From: Lachnospiraceae bacterium
GTDB lineage: Bacteria > Bacillota > Clostridia > Lachnospirales > Lachnospiraceae
NCBI GenBank assembly: GCA_017623675.1
Contig: JAGAOO010000083.1
Span: forward strand, 1 to 64,000
Reading direction: 5' to 3'
DNA length: 64,000 nucleotides
Part shown: piece by piece, positions 1 through 8,068 of the stretch
Numbering within the stretch: position 1 is the first letter of the stretch
Layout of the letters: every line of letters starts with the position of its first letter
Position numbers and translations under genes: made by a program
The notes under the pieces: generated by a model
The model's database searches: none
Told to the model about the DNA's origin: nothing
The model's input: the letters and a program-made list of their open reading frames with translations, nothing else

Positions 1-61
1 ACTGGTAGAGGGATTAAGACATATAGCATAAGAATAATATATAGGGCAGGGACTGCCCGAA

Positions 62-133
62 TTAACGCCTGTGGAGATAGTAGATTACGAGGTCGATGAA
101 GCAGGAAGCCCATTGGCTTTAGACAATGGGTAG
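62..133 (+). pseudogene. possible C-terminal relic of a surface protein
   Basis: A short open stretch in frame 2 encodes LTPVEIVDYEVDEAG and ends LALDNG before a TAG stop. The acidic VEIVDYEV pattern resembles the segment just before the cell-wall or membrane end of many clostridial surface proteins. Upstream in the same frame there are stop codons (TAA at about 29 and 35), so no intact gene runs into it from the left. It may be a decayed tail or a chance match. Little more can be said. Confidence 0.2.
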
Positions 134-189
134 TTCACAATATGATAAGAGTAAAATTTGGGATATAGTATGGATAGCGGGTGCTTAAC

Positions 190-218
190 TTGCAAAAGCA
201 AAAAATTTGCACTATAAT
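190..218 (+). promoter_or_regulatory. sigma-A promoter of the LuxR-type gene
   Basis: TTGCAA (190-195) and a perfect TATAAT (213-218) are separated by 17 bases. This sits about 90 bases before the first ATG of the membrane LuxR regulator at 310. No other gene start lies nearby. Confidence 0.5.
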
Positions 219-309
219 ATTGTTATTATAGAGTAGTATTTGGGTAACGGGGGTTATATCAATGCTGACAGGTTGCGAAAAGTTGTGGAAGTTATTGATT
301 GAGAAGAAT

Positions 310-1723
310 ATGAAAAACAGTTTGTTTATGAATAAATCTACCAAACCAATGATGATACAGGGGCTGTTTTTCTCTCTGTTTTTTTGCATTTCAGCTTACG
401 GAATTTACTGTAAATGATCGTGCTGAGATTCTGTTCGGAGCTAAATGGGTCAATACCGTTTATTCTGTCGGTATTGCCTGCACGGCTCTTGGCTTTCTCT
501 CCTTTTCATGGCTTCGGAGATTATTTGCCGGTGAACGAAAACGAAAGGTTATCATTTGCATTGTAGGGCTGATTTCTATTTTAACCTCTGTCGCCTTATT
601 GACTATAAATTCAAAAGTGCTGTTTTTGCTCTGCTCCTTCTTAGCACTTCTTTCTTACGGACATATTGGCGGAAAAATATATTATAGCGTTTCCATGACT
701 TTTTCGGGGAGCGATTACACCGGGCGTTTTATCGGTATCGGGATGGGCTGCGCCGTATTACTGCAATTTGTTGTTCAAAATCTTTTTGTAACCAACGTCG
801 CCTTTATCACAAGCATAGTCATAAGCGCCGCTGTTTTGGTGTATTTTGTTATAAAACCGCCAAAGGATTGGATGTTTGAAAATCCGCTTCCCTACTCCTC
901 CGAAAACAAGACGGATAAAAAAGAGGTATCTATATTGATTGTGGCGACAATACTAATGTCACTGGTGATTGGATTGATAGATGGCGTGGTGGTAGCCAAA
1001 CACGCAGAAGGAAGCCTTAGTGTTTCCTCTTATGCAAGACTGTTCTATGCGCTTAGTCTGCCCGTTGCAGGATTTGTTGCTGATATCAAGAATAGAAAAT
1101 ATCTGTCAATCGTAACAGTATGCACCCTGTTTATATCCACTATTTCCACAGCTCTTATGTCTGCCTCGGGTACTTTTTTCTGGGCAACGGCATTTATGTA
1201 TGTTTACAGCGGTTTTTATGTTATGTTTTTAACAATATCCTTTATTGACCTGGCTCCCCGGACGAAACGGCCTGAGTTGTGGGCGAGTATGGGCAGAGTC
1301 ATACGAAGTCTGACCACCGCTTTTACGGCGATTCCTGTAGTAGGGCTGTTTGAGCAATTTGGAAGCATCGCCCTGGTTGCAGGAAGTTGTATTTTATCCG
1401 TGATGACCTTACTGGTTTTATTACGATCCATTAGTTGTTCCATACTTCCACAGGAATCAGCAAAGGAGACTTCCGACGACGCATCCGCACCTCTTACCCG
1501 GGAGGAAGTAATACAAGCATACGCTAAACATTACGGCTTTACTCCACGAGAATCTGAGGTCTTTGAAAAACTCATATCCACCGAGGACGGCACTCAGCAA
1601 ATTGCGGACAGCCTTTACATATCCCGCCGTGTATTGCAAAGATATATTGCCGCCATCTATGAAAAGACAGATACGAAATCCCGAATCGGTTTGTTTCAGA
1701 ATTTCATCGCTTTTAATAAATAG
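310..1723 (+). pseudogene. membrane-anchored LuxR-family regulator, frameshifted near its N-terminus
   Basis: The C-terminal 65 residues form a LuxR-type helix-turn-helix (LTREEVIQAYAKHYGFTPRE, later YISRRVLQRYI). The rest is a chain of hydrophobic helices like an MFS transporter, an arrangement known in gut Clostridia and Eggerthella regulators. The N-terminus starts at ATG 310 (MKNSLFMNKSTKPMMIQG) and runs to ...CISAYGIYC before a stop at 415. The body continues in the next frame from about 410 (NDRAEILFGAKWVN). Removing one base near 409-412 joins them into 471 codons. The intact-looking part from TTG 599 is 374 residues and lacks its first membrane helices. It resembles the broken gene at 24843-26268. 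A sequencing error cannot be excluded for a single base. Confidence 0.6.
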
Positions 1724-1743
1724 AACATCCATTTGTAATCTGC

Positions 1744-1777
1744 ACACCGTCTTCACTGTAAAGGCGGTGTTTTTTGT
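1744..1777 (+). terminator. intrinsic terminator of the LuxR-type gene
   Basis: ACACCG (1744-1749) pairs with CGGTGT (1765-1770), followed by TTTTTTG and more T. It lies 21 bases after the stop codon at 1723. Confidence 0.6.
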
Positions 1778-1818
1778 TTTATAGGAAATAAATGCTGACG
1801 CATACCGCTCGGGCGCGA

Positions 1819-1842
1819 AAGAGTCGCAAGCGACTCTTTTTT
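1819..1842 (+). terminator. second hairpin with T-run
   Basis: AAGAGTCGC (1819-1827) pairs perfectly with GCGACTCTT (1830-1838) and is followed by a T-run. It lies before the promoter at 1916, so it most likely insulates the surface-protein gene from upstream transcription. Confidence 0.6.
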
Positions 1843-1915
1843 GGGATTTTCTTCACTTTGGCACACTTGTGACCTACAAAAATGCAAAGAAAATGCGTAA
1901 AATTGGAGTCACTAT

Positions 1916-1943
1916 TTGACATTCACACTACTCCTAATAGTAT
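1916..1943 (+). promoter_or_regulatory. promoter with embedded CTACTCC box
   Basis: TTGACA (1916-1921) and TAGTAT (1938-1943) are 16 bases apart and precede the surface-protein start at 1984. The spacer carries CTACTCC (1928-1934), part of TACTcctaatAGTA, a small inverted repeat. Similar CTAYYCC boxes recur at 7904, 15293 and 26354. Its position inside the promoter argues that translation starts at 1984 rather than at the upstream ATG 1882. Confidence 0.5.
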
Positions 1944-1983
1944 GAATGAGCAAAAATTTACAGTCAAAGGAGAAGACAACAAT

Positions 1984-3090
1984 ATGATGAAAAACAAAAC
2001 AAATGTAAAATGGAAAAAGCGGGCAGCTACCATTGTAATGAGCTTATGCCTGCTGATGGGATTGATGCCATTAAAGGTATTTGCAGCAGGCAGTCCTGCA
2101 CAGCTTCCTGTCTACACGATTGAAAGTGCAGGCGGCGGCTATGTTGAAAGTGATGAAACGGCTACCTTTACATCAAGTGCGGATTTCACTCTTGGAGCGG
2201 TTTATAATGAGTACACCAATTGTGTGAATATTGATTACTATAATGCTAATGATCCTAGTATGCTAGACGATGGCTATGACATACTTGTGGAATGCAACAT
2301 TTCACTTCAGTTTACTAATCCTACGGGTGACAGTCCTACGGGTGACAGCATAAGTGGTGAGATAACCATCCCCCTGCCTAGTGGATACGATGGCGCAACG
2401 GCAAGAACTATAGATGGTGTCACGGCGAGATCCTATACCGAAACCACCGTCACCTTCCCGGTAACACTAGTAGTATATAGCGGTAACGCTTTCACACAAT
2501 TATATGTGGAATACCACACACACAGCTATGGCGACTGGCAGAAAGATGAAACGAATCATTGGCGTGAATGTACCTGCGGCGAAAAAGCGGATTCTGCAGC
2601 GCATTCCTATGATAACGATGCAGATACAACCTGTAATGTCTGCGGCTATGTGAGAACAGTAACGGCTTCGACACCGTCCATTACTGGGGGACAAAATGAA
2701 AAGTGGACACAGGGTTCCGCAAATGAACTTATATTTACCTCAAATGCACCACTTTCAGAATTTATCAGCGTCACCATTGACGGTCAGGTTGTTGATGAGA
2801 AAAACTATGTCAAAGAAGAGGGTAGCACGATTATAAAACTCAAAGCTGATTATCTTTCAACGCTGTCAGCAGGAAACCATACCATCAGCATCAATTCCAC
2901 AAGTGGTTCTGCAACCACGGCCTTTACCATTGAAGAGACAGCAAAATCTTCATCCGGTGCGGCAACAGACAATACGCCGAAGACAGGAGACAACAACAAC
3001 TTGTTTTTATGGACCACTATGTTGTGCATATCCGGCTTTGCAATCCTCGGTACACTTATTTACAGCAAAAAGGAAAAAAACATAAAATAA
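1984..3090 (+). CDS. sortase-anchored cell-surface protein
   Basis: The 368-residue product starts at ATG 1984, 11 bases after AAAGGAG (1966-1972). A signal peptide (charged MMKNKTNVKWKKRA, hydrophobic core, cleavage near VFA/AGS) leads into an unassigned beta-rich region. A cysteine/histidine segment follows (HSYGDWQKDETNHWRECTCG and TTCNVCGY). The next region is an X2-like immunoglobulin domain (TIDGQVVDEKNYVKEEGSTI). The end is a TPKTGD sortase signal, one membrane helix and a lysine-rich tail. The protein should be covalently attached to the cell wall by a sortase, which is not encoded here. It shares the cysteine/X2/TPKTGD plan, and a 31-base identical run, with the gene at 8069. Function is unknown; adhesion is only a guess. 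Confidence 0.8.
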   Translation: MMKNKTNVKWKKRAATIVMSLCLLMGLMPLKVFAAGSPAQLPVYTIESAGGGYVESDETATFTSSADFTLGAVYNEYTNCVNIDYYNANDPSMLDDGYDILVECNISLQFTNPTGDSPTGDSISGEITIPLPSGYDGATARTIDGVTARSYTETTVTFPVTLVVYSGNAFTQLYVEYHTHSYGDWQKDETNHWRECTCGEKADSAAHSYDNDADTTCNVCGYVRTVTASTPSITGGQNEKWTQGSANELIFTSNAPLSEFISVTIDGQVVDEKNYVKEEGSTIIKLKADYLSTLSAGNHTISINSTSGSATTAFTIEETAKSSSGAATDNTPKTGDNNNLFLWTTMLCISGFAILGTLIYSKKEKNIK

Positions 3091-3120
3091 TTATACGAGC
3101 ATCCAAAAGTCCTTAAAGAA

Positions 3121-3156
3121 AAAATCGCTTAGACCATGAGGTTTAAGCGATTTTTT
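3121..3156 (+). terminator. intrinsic terminator
   Basis: AAAATCGCTTA (3121-3131) pairs with TAAGCGATTTTTT (3144-3156). It closes the surface-protein gene. Confidence 0.75.
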
Positions 3157-3244
3157 GGTATAATCAGTAGTAATAGCGAGAAAACAAAATTATAAAGAAG
3201 TAACATGGGGAATCTTGCTAAAGGTTCCCCATTAGATAATAAAT

Positions 3245-3928
3245 TAATTTTTTTTGTTTCTTACCTTGCGTTTGAAGCGTTTCCATTGGATTTTTCTGAA
3301 TATCTGGATATGAAGAAATTCTTTGGTAAAGAAATTCACGATATGGAAGTTGAATTTGATGAATAATTCAGCTCCGTTTTCTATTGGAAATCTTGTGGAG
3401 ACATTAATTTCAGAAGGATTTTCAACCAAGCCGGCTACAGTTAGAGGATATATTGAGGATCTTCAAAAAGCAAAGATTGTATATGAGTGTAATAGGTTTG
3501 ATTTAAAAAGTAAAAAGGCTATTAAACGTGATCAAAAATATTATCTGTCAGACCTGGCGATTTATTTCTCGATGAATACGGACAATAGATTGAGTTATGG
3601 TCCATTTCTTGAGAATATTATTTACTTGTTTTTAGTTAGCAATGATTATCAAGTGAGTATTGGAAAAATAGGAAAATTTGAATGTGATTTTATTGTAAGG
3701 GACCATAATCAGAATTATGCCTATATTCAAGTTGCGTATACTCTAAGATGAGAAGATGCAAAGGAAACTGAACGCATTAAAGAGAGAGAGTATAGACCAT
3801 TTAGAGATATAAAGGATGGATATCCTAGATATATTATTTCCTTGGATAAGTATAGAGATCAGCAGGAAGGTGTACATCACATAAATGCGATTGATTTATT
3901 TTTGGGAAAAGAAAAAATAGGTGATTGA
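3245..3928 (+). pseudogene. relic of an AAA-family ATPase (DUF4143 type)
   Basis: Fragments in two frames resemble the second half of DUF4143-type ATPases. The first reads AFPLDFSEYLDMKKFFG and stops near 3365. The next frame continues as NNSAPFSIGNLVETLISEGF and runs through KYYLSDLAIYFSMN and NDYQVSIGKIGKFECDFIV to an in-frame TGA at 3749. It stays similar after the stop (DAKETERIKEREYRPFRDIK) until TGA 3926-3928. The Walker A half is absent. An intact relative of the same broad type is at 59999. The combination of a frame change, an internal stop and a missing N-terminal half makes this a clear relic. Confidence 0.7.
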
Positions 3929-3938
3929 TATTCGGAAT

Positions 3939-4170
3939 ATGGATATAAAGAAGCTTCCGGTAATTTATTGAATTCTTCTTACAGGGTGTGGAAGCAAGAA
4001 GTATAAAAAAGAGGAAATAGAAACTTCAGAAAAGGTTGCAACCACAGAAGAGGGAACCACCGGTGTCGATACAGAGGGAAAAGATATATCAGAGGAAGAT
4101 GAGTGGAATGTTCCGATTAATTATACGTGGAATCCGCATGTATATGGAGATATTTTTAAGGAACTGTATG
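3939..4170 (+). pseudogene. lipoprotein N-terminal fragment
   Basis: From ATG 3939 the reading frame gives MDIKKLPVIY, a TGA stop, then ILLTGCGSKKYKKEE, which is a lipobox followed by the acidic and threonine-rich linker typical of clostridial lipoproteins. The segment ISEEDEWNVPINYTWNPHVY continues to about 4170. There it runs into response-regulator sequence in another frame, which marks a deletion junction. The mature domain has been lost. Confidence 0.5.
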
Positions 4171-4452
4171 GGAATCACATTGGATTTACAGGCCAGAACC
4201 GTTCGGAGAAATGGAGAATTGATTGCGATTCATGGCAAGGAATTCGATTTGCTTTATGAACTCATGAAACGGCCCGGTGAGGTTATTTCTAAGGAAAAAT
4301 TATTTAATGCAGTATGGGGCATAGACTGCTTTAGTGAAGTTGCGACTTTGAATGTCCATATTCGATGGTTACGGGAAAAGCTGGAAGAAGATCCTAAGAA
4401 TCCCAAATTGATTTAGACTGTTTGGAGAGTAGGTTATAAATTTGGCGATTAA
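4171..4452 (+). pseudogene. OmpR-type response regulator, DNA-binding half only
   Basis: The sequence matches the winged-helix effector domain of OmpR/PhoB regulators: LDLQARTVRRNGELIAIHGK, then EFDLLYELMKRPGEVISKEK, then VHIRWLREKLEEDPKNP. A TAG at 4414-4416 replaces the codon before the conserved final element (TVWRVGYKFGD, stop 4450-4452). The receiver domain is missing, and the left edge is fused out of frame to a lipoprotein fragment. The decayed sensor kinase follows 13 bases later, so this was a two-component pair. Confidence 0.7.
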
Positions 4453-4465
4453 GGAGCATGGATAA

Positions 4466-5213
4466 ATGAAGACATTTAAGAGAATATATCTCGTTTGGCT
4501 CATTTTTCTTGATACAGATTAGTATGCTGTTCATCTATAGAATGTATATTCTGCCGCTTCATCAGTTAGAGCAATACCCGGTGCGAATTGCCAAGGGGGA
4601 TATAGCAGAGCATCTTCCTGAAACCCGGTATCGTAATCTTGGTAATTTTGTATGGGGAATTAATATGTTGTCAGATACCCTGGTTAAGGGGCAGGAAGCC
4701 CTGAATAAAGCCCAGGCTGAAAAGAACAGTTTCTTAACCGGAATTGCCCATGGTGTGAAGACGCCGGTTGCAAATATTAAGCTATATTCGGAGACTATCG
4801 CAACAGGTTTGTATCAACCGGACAGTGTGCCGAATGAAAGTAAACCGTATTCCGTTTGAAGTTCAAGTAATTGAGAATTCAATTGTTCAAAGTGACGAGG
4901 ATGGTATTCATACGATTTTAAGTCAGTTTGTTGAGAATGCTGCCAAGTATGGAGATGGTTCCGGAATTCGAATTGTAATGGAAAAGCAGGAGGATACATA
5001 CTATTTTTCTGTTTTCAATAAGGGAGAATTGTTGCCTGATTCAGAACTTCCGTATGTTTTTCGAAGTTTTGGCGAGGGTCCAATGCAGAAAGCAAGCCGG
5101 GAAGCGGTATGGGTATGTATACGGCAAGGGAAATGGCAAAACAGTTGCAGGGAGAGGTATATGTGAGGGCCTTGAAGGAACAGGGCGAAATGGAATTTAC
5201 GCTGATTATTTAG
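4466..5213 (+). pseudogene. sensor histidine kinase, multiply frameshifted and deleted
   Basis: ATG 4466 follows an AAGGAG site and encodes a membrane start (MKTFKRIYLVWLIFL). The frame then changes to LIQISMLFIYRMYILPLHQL. A HAMP-like part follows, then a phosphoacceptor helix, FLTGIAHGVKTPVANIKLYS, where the usual HELKTP is altered. A second frame change at about 4850 leads to the ATPase N-box (LSQFVENAAKYGDGSGI). A third leads to the G-box and C-terminus (GSGMGMYTAREMAKQLQGEV). Sequence between the dimerisation helices and the N-box is missing. It cannot encode a working kinase. Confidence 0.7.
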
Positions 5214-5228
5214 TCATATTGATGCAAG

Positions 5229-5261
5229 AATCACGTTTGGTGTATGCCAAGCGTGATTTTT
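5229..5261 (+). terminator. intrinsic terminator
   Basis: AATCACGtTTGG pairs with CCAAgCGTGATT (loop tgtatg), followed by TTTTT. It closes the decayed two-component locus and precedes the lipoprotein gene at 5309. Confidence 0.65.
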
Positions 5262-5308
5262 GTGTTATAGTAGAAAAGGAGTATAAAAAATTTTAGGGAG
5301 GAGAACAA

Positions 5309-6415
5309 ATGAAGAAAGTATATATAATAATTATGTCTGTTATATTTGCAATCGGATTGACCGGATGCGGAAAAGAGAATAAGACGGAAATAACCGAGGA
5401 AAGAACAGAAGAATATACTGAATCAGTGTCAACAGAAGAGTTGAATCAATCTTCAGAACGAGTATTTAGTGAAGACTGTATGGGTGTATTTACCATCTCA
5501 ATAAATCCGGAAGTTGAGTTAGAGTTAGATAAAGATGGTAATGTTTTATCGGTTGTCTTCCTGAATGGGGATGCAGAAACGGCATATAAAGACTTGAGTC
5601 TGGAAGGAATGGAAGCGCAAGCGGCCATGAAACTGATTGTAGAAACGGCGAATGATAAAGGATACCTAAAAGATGATGGAGAAGTAGCGTTAATTTATGG
5701 AGCTACCGGGAATGCAACGGCAGAGGAATCTCTTGGTATGATTAATTCTGCAAGAGACACCGTTATGGGTACTTTAAATGATTTGGGAAAAGATACAATG
5801 GTTGCACTAGAGGTGAAGAATTATGCACAAGAGACTTCTAATATTTGTGATTTGTGTTATGGGGTTGGCTCAATCGTATGTGATCAGTGTGGCGGATTAG
5901 GAAATGGAAATGGCATGGTCAAATGTGATCTGTGCATGGGAACCGGTACATATGATGATGGACATAATCCTGACGATGGCGGCGGACCTGTGGATGATGG
6001 ACTATGTAGAACCTGTCGTGGTACAGGCGTTATGACGATTCAGGCACAAACCTGTTATACTTGTAATGGCACAGGGTTGTGTATCAATTGTGGTGGTTCG
6101 GGTATTGATCCTGAACTCGATGATCAAGGGAATAGCGGTTCTTGTCATGCATGCGGAGGAAGTGGAGATTGTTTACAGGAAGTATGTGAAGGTGGAGTTA
6201 TGGTAGAGCGTCACGAAACCTGTAGAGATTGTGGCGGTTCCGGACAAGATACCGGCAATTTCTCGGGACCTGACGTAGGAGAAGGTTCGTCTGATGAACC
6301 ATCGGGCGGCTGCAATAGATGCAACGGTGCCGGGTATATGGAGTGTAATGGATGTCATGGCACTTTAATGGGAACCTGTTATCGTTGTAATGGTACCGGA
6401 ATTAATGAGCATTAG
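5309..6415 (+). CDS. lipoprotein with RsgI-like module and DnaJ-like zinc repeats
   Basis: The 368-residue product begins with a lipoprotein signal (lipobox LTGC, cysteine near residue 20) and an acidic linker. Residues of about 55-125 (MGVFTISINPEVELELDKDG ... VVFLNGDAETAYKDLSLEG) look like the extracellular middle domain of RsgI-type anti-sigma factors. From about residue 180 to the end there are around a dozen CxxC pairs, many in the form CxxCxGxG (CDQCGGLG, CRTCRGTG, CYTCNGTG), the zinc-binding unit of DnaJ and related proteins. It should sit on the outer face of the membrane and may bind zinc or use thiol/disulfide chemistry. No J domain and no sigma factor neighbour are seen. AGGGAGGAG precedes ATG 5309. 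The combination is unusual and the role unknown. Confidence 0.75.
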   Translation: MKKVYIIIMSVIFAIGLTGCGKENKTEITEERTEEYTESVSTEELNQSSERVFSEDCMGVFTISINPEVELELDKDGNVLSVVFLNGDAETAYKDLSLEGMEAQAAMKLIVETANDKGYLKDDGEVALIYGATGNATAEESLGMINSARDTVMGTLNDLGKDTMVALEVKNYAQETSNICDLCYGVGSIVCDQCGGLGNGNGMVKCDLCMGTGTYDDGHNPDDGGGPVDDGLCRTCRGTGVMTIQAQTCYTCNGTGLCINCGGSGIDPELDDQGNSGSCHACGGSGDCLQEVCEGGVMVERHETCRDCGGSGQDTGNFSGPDVGEGSSDEPSGGCNRCNGAGYMECNGCHGTLMGTCYRCNGTGINEH

Positions 6416-6430
6416 AGACGAGGCCTCCTT

Positions 6431-7041
6431 TTATTCCTGCCCATTCACCAGAAACCAGGAGCCGTGGGTATCGATTTGACCGGACTGTTTCAGTTTGCTG
6501 ATTTCGGCAGACATGGCACTACGTTCTACTCCTAAATAATCGGCTAATGATTGCCTGTCATGAGGAATCACAAACTCGTTACTTCCTTGTTGTTTTGCCT
6601 GATCCAAAAGGTAGGCCATTAGCTTTTCTTTCGTTGTTTTTTTGGACATATATCGGATTTTCCGGGACAGAGCAAGATTCTTCTGTGCCATCTCCTGTAG
6701 TAAGTTCTTTATTAGGGTGTTATGAAAATGGCAGGAATTGGAGCAGGAAGATAGAACATGTCGGCAATCCAGAAGAAGTACTTCACTGTCGGTAAGTGCA
6801 ATTGCACTTACCGGCATGGTGTCTAATCCGGCACAGGAAAATACTTCTGCAAACAATTCCCCGGGCTGCAAAATGGTCATTACACTTCGATTTCCATAAT
6901 AATCCTCCCGAACAATCTGAACAGTGCCGAGGAGAACAACACCAACAAAACGTGCAGGCATCCTATCATAGTGTTCAAATCATTTGGCTCAATACCATCG
7001 AATAGAGGGCATTTTGCCAGAATTTCAAAATATTTTTTCAT
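6431..7041 (-). pseudogene. Crp/Fnr-family regulator broken by an out-of-frame deletion
   Basis: Reading leftwards, ATG 7041 follows AAAGGAG and gives MKKYFEILAKCPLFDGIEPN ... TMIGCL, the usual start of clostridial Crp/Fnr regulators. Immediately afterwards the sequence resumes in another frame as ARFVGVVLLGTVQIVREDYY (cyclic-nucleotide-binding fold). It continues to a Crp-type helix-turn-helix (DRQSLADYLGVERSAMSAEI) and stops at 6431. About 20-30 residues normally present between these blocks are missing, so the frame change comes from a deletion near 6957. The downstream part alone (176 residues from ATG 6961) lacks half of the sensor domain. In related bacteria this regulator sits next to a ferredoxin gene, as it does here. 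Confidence 0.7.
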
Positions 7042-7082
7042 AACAGCTCCTTTGTTGGAATTCCAAGAGATTTTCTTTCAAC

Positions 7083-7111
7083 AGCATATTAAAATAAGCA
7101 CGTAACGTCAA
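7083..7111 (-). promoter_or_regulatory. promoter of the Crp/Fnr gene
   Basis: On the minus strand TTGACG (7111-7106) and TATGCT (7088-7083) are 17 bases apart, about 45 bases before ATG 7041. Confidence 0.5.
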
Positions 7112-7161
7112 GTGAAATATACTTTTGGCTAAGGCCTGATAGATATGCAAGGAGGAAAGAA

Positions 7162-7767
7162 ATGATTCGTAAAATTATAGAAATTGATGAAGAAAAATGC
7201 ATCGGTTGCGGAGCTTGTGCCGCTGCCTGCCATGAGGGAGCCATCGGTATGGTGGATGGCAAAGCAAAGCTGCTTCGAGATGACTATTGCGATGGTCTGG
7301 GAGACTGTCTGCCAACCTGTCCGACCGGAGCAATCTCATTCGTAGAGCGAGAGGCAGCCGCTTATGACGAAGCAGCAGTTCTGGCAGCGAAGGAAAAGGA
7401 ACAGGAATCTCAGTTACGCCAGTGGCCGGTTCAGATAAAGCTGGTGCCTGTAAGGGCTCCATGGTTTGACGGAGCCAATCTATTGGTGGCTGCCGACTGT
7501 ACGGCATATGCATATGCTAATTTCCATCAAGATTTTATCAAGGGACACATTACCTTGGTGGGGTGTCCCAAGCTGGATGCAGTGGACTACTCGGACAAAC
7601 TCACCGAGATTCTTCGTAACAATGATATCCGAAGTGTCACTGTTGTTCGGATGGAAGTACCTTGTTGTGGAGGAATAGAGACTGCTGTAAAGATAGCATT
7701 GCAGGATAGTGGAAAATTTATACCATGGAATGTGGTGACAATTGCAATTGATGGGAGTATTTTGTAA
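7162..7767 (+). CDS. 4Fe-4S ferredoxin-type protein
   Basis: The 201-residue protein has an N-terminal two-cluster ferredoxin domain: CIGCGACAAACHEGAIG (residues about 13-29) and a second set in CDGLGDCLPTCPTGA. The second set has C-x4-C-x3-C spacing, not the usual C-x2-C-x2-C. The C-terminal 110 residues (AADCTAYAYANFHQDFIKGH, VGCPKLD, EVPCCGGIE) carry further conserved cysteines of a family often found beside Crp/Fnr regulators and hybrid-cluster proteins. It probably passes electrons in an anaerobic redox or nitrosative-stress system, but no hcp gene follows. An AAGGAGG site precedes ATG 7162. Pieces of a second copy of this gene survive at 9626-9689. Confidence 0.8.
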   Translation: MIRKIIEIDEEKCIGCGACAAACHEGAIGMVDGKAKLLRDDYCDGLGDCLPTCPTGAISFVEREAAAYDEAAVLAAKEKEQESQLRQWPVQIKLVPVRAPWFDGANLLVAADCTAYAYANFHQDFIKGHITLVGCPKLDAVDYSDKLTEILRNNDIRSVTVVRMEVPCCGGIETAVKIALQDSGKFIPWNVVTIAIDGSIL

Positions 7768-8068
7768 TAAAACAATCATTCCCCCATGGTTTTTAGACCG
7801 TGAGGGGGGTGACATCCGGTTCCTCATTCTTTGTAAAGAGAACCTGCATGATGCCGTCATTGTGTCATGAGGGATGAACGCAAATATGCGAATATAGTGC
7901 TACCTATTCCAAAACTATCCTATATAAACAGGCAATGTTGAAGTAGAATATGAAGAGTGAAAGCCTGACATAAACCATTTTAAAATATCAGCCTGTAATC
8001 TTTATAAACAGCAGGTGGTTTTGTTATGAGAAGTAAAAGGCAAAAATAAAAGGACAGGGAGGTACTCT
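7768..8068 (+). promoter_or_regulatory. 301-base spacer with a paired CTAYYCC box
   Basis: An imperfect hairpin (CCCCCATGGT ... ACCGTGAGGGGGG, about 7782-7808) may end the ferredoxin transcript. At 7902-7920 ACCTATTCCAAAACTATCC contains two CTATYCC boxes 11 bases apart. It matches 17 of 19 bases at 26352-26370, a similar distance (140-150 bases) from the next gene. No convincing coding sequence or known riboswitch was recognised. Confidence 0.4.

Noticed and set aside
1882-1983. Extended start for the surface protein
   Set aside because: The added residues fall over a good promoter (1916-1943), have no ribosome binding site and place non-signal sequence before the signal peptide.
7782-7808. 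Known riboswitch or sRNA at CCCCCATGGT...
   Set aside because: The stem is imperfect and no class-specific conserved core was found; a weak terminator is the simplest reading.
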